64,000 nt of DNA from DASUXY01 sp035301985 (GTDB lineage Bacteria; Bacillota; Bacilli; Bacillales; Amphibacillaceae), in NCBI GenBank assembly GCA_035301985.1, contig DATGTE010000004.1:45165-109164 (forward strand), given 5' to 3'. Every line of letters starts with the position of its first letter. The stretch's first letter is position 1. Positions 63,925 through 64,000 of this stretch are shown here, one piece after another. Made by a program: the position numbers and the translations under genes. The notes beneath the pieces were generated by a model. That model saw only the letters and a program-made list of their open reading frames with translations, ran no database searches and was not told the origin of the DNA.

Positions 63925-64000
63925 TCAGTTAAGTTCTCGATCGATTAGTATCCATCAGCTTCACGTGTTGCCACGCTTCCACATCAGACCTATCAACCTC
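63925..64000 (-). rRNA. rrl: 23S ribosomal RNA, 3' end (partial)
   Basis: The last 75 bases match the conserved 23S 3' terminus on the minus strand (GGTCTGATGTGGAAGCGTGG, ATACTAATCGATCGAGAACT). The gene continues beyond the window. The 154-base spacer to 5S is AT-rich. Confidence 0.93.

Overview
The window reads as chromosome of an endospore-forming Bacillaceae bacterium, probably a halo- or alkali-tolerant relative of Bacillus. Support: strong AGGAGG ribosome sites with frequent TTG/GTG starts, T-box leaders, a BirA operator, a CcpA-type cre site, a CotD-like spore coat protein, FosB, DesK/DesR/Des, YpsA, YusW, YrrN/YrrO (TrhP1/TrhP2), and an rrn-tRNA operon whose gene order resembles the large Bacillus tRNA clusters. 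No plasmid, intact prophage, CRISPR array or intact insertion sequence is visible.

Layout. 1-5 kb (minus): a T-box-controlled S-adenosylmethionine hydroxide adenosyltransferase, a TatD nuclease and an aspartokinase, then a pirin and a broken metal-receptor gene. 5-11 kb (plus): the two U32 proteins of tRNA uridine hydroxylation and a BirA-regulated bioF-bioH-bioC operon. 11-15 kb (minus): sbcDC. 15-24 kb: an MMPL exporter, a nosD-nosL / nosY-nosF set without nosZ, and a LuxR-type two-component system. 24-35 kb: a DHA2 drug exporter, an iron alcohol dehydrogenase, a wall-anchored thioester/isopeptide surface protein, several small redox enzymes with HxlR and ArsR regulators, and fosB. 35-39 kb: peroxiredoxin, a PepSY protein and the des-desK-desR membrane-fluidity system. 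39-43 kb: aspartate dehydrogenase, a SIMPL protein and an arginine-T-box argS that is frameshifted. 43-47 kb: an atypical ATP-sulfurylase-like gene and an OFA-family transporter. 47-52 kb: the NAD locus (cysteine desulfurase, nadC, nadA) with no nadB. 52-59 kb: cotD, a SulP permease behind a three-hairpin leader, menC, ppaC, an FAD amine oxidase and a YczE protein. 59-62 kb is a graveyard of broken genes (plsC, a lipoprotein, an IS3 transposase, an integrase). 62-64 kb (minus): 23S 3' end, 5S rRNA, 14 intact tRNAs, one tRNA-Leu relic and a terminator.

How genes fit together. NadX (39 kb) makes iminoaspartate and could replace the missing NadB, feeding NadA and NadC at 50 kb, with the NifS-type desulfurase supplying the NadA cluster. 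DesK senses membrane state and DesR would act on two dyads found upstream of des. BioC, BioH and BioF make pimeloyl-ACP and its first biotin intermediate under BirA. The most unusual items are the divergent Sat-like protein with a long C-terminal extension and changed active-site motif, the nos assembly genes without their reductase, the T-box before a SAM-cleaving enzyme, and the SulP leader.
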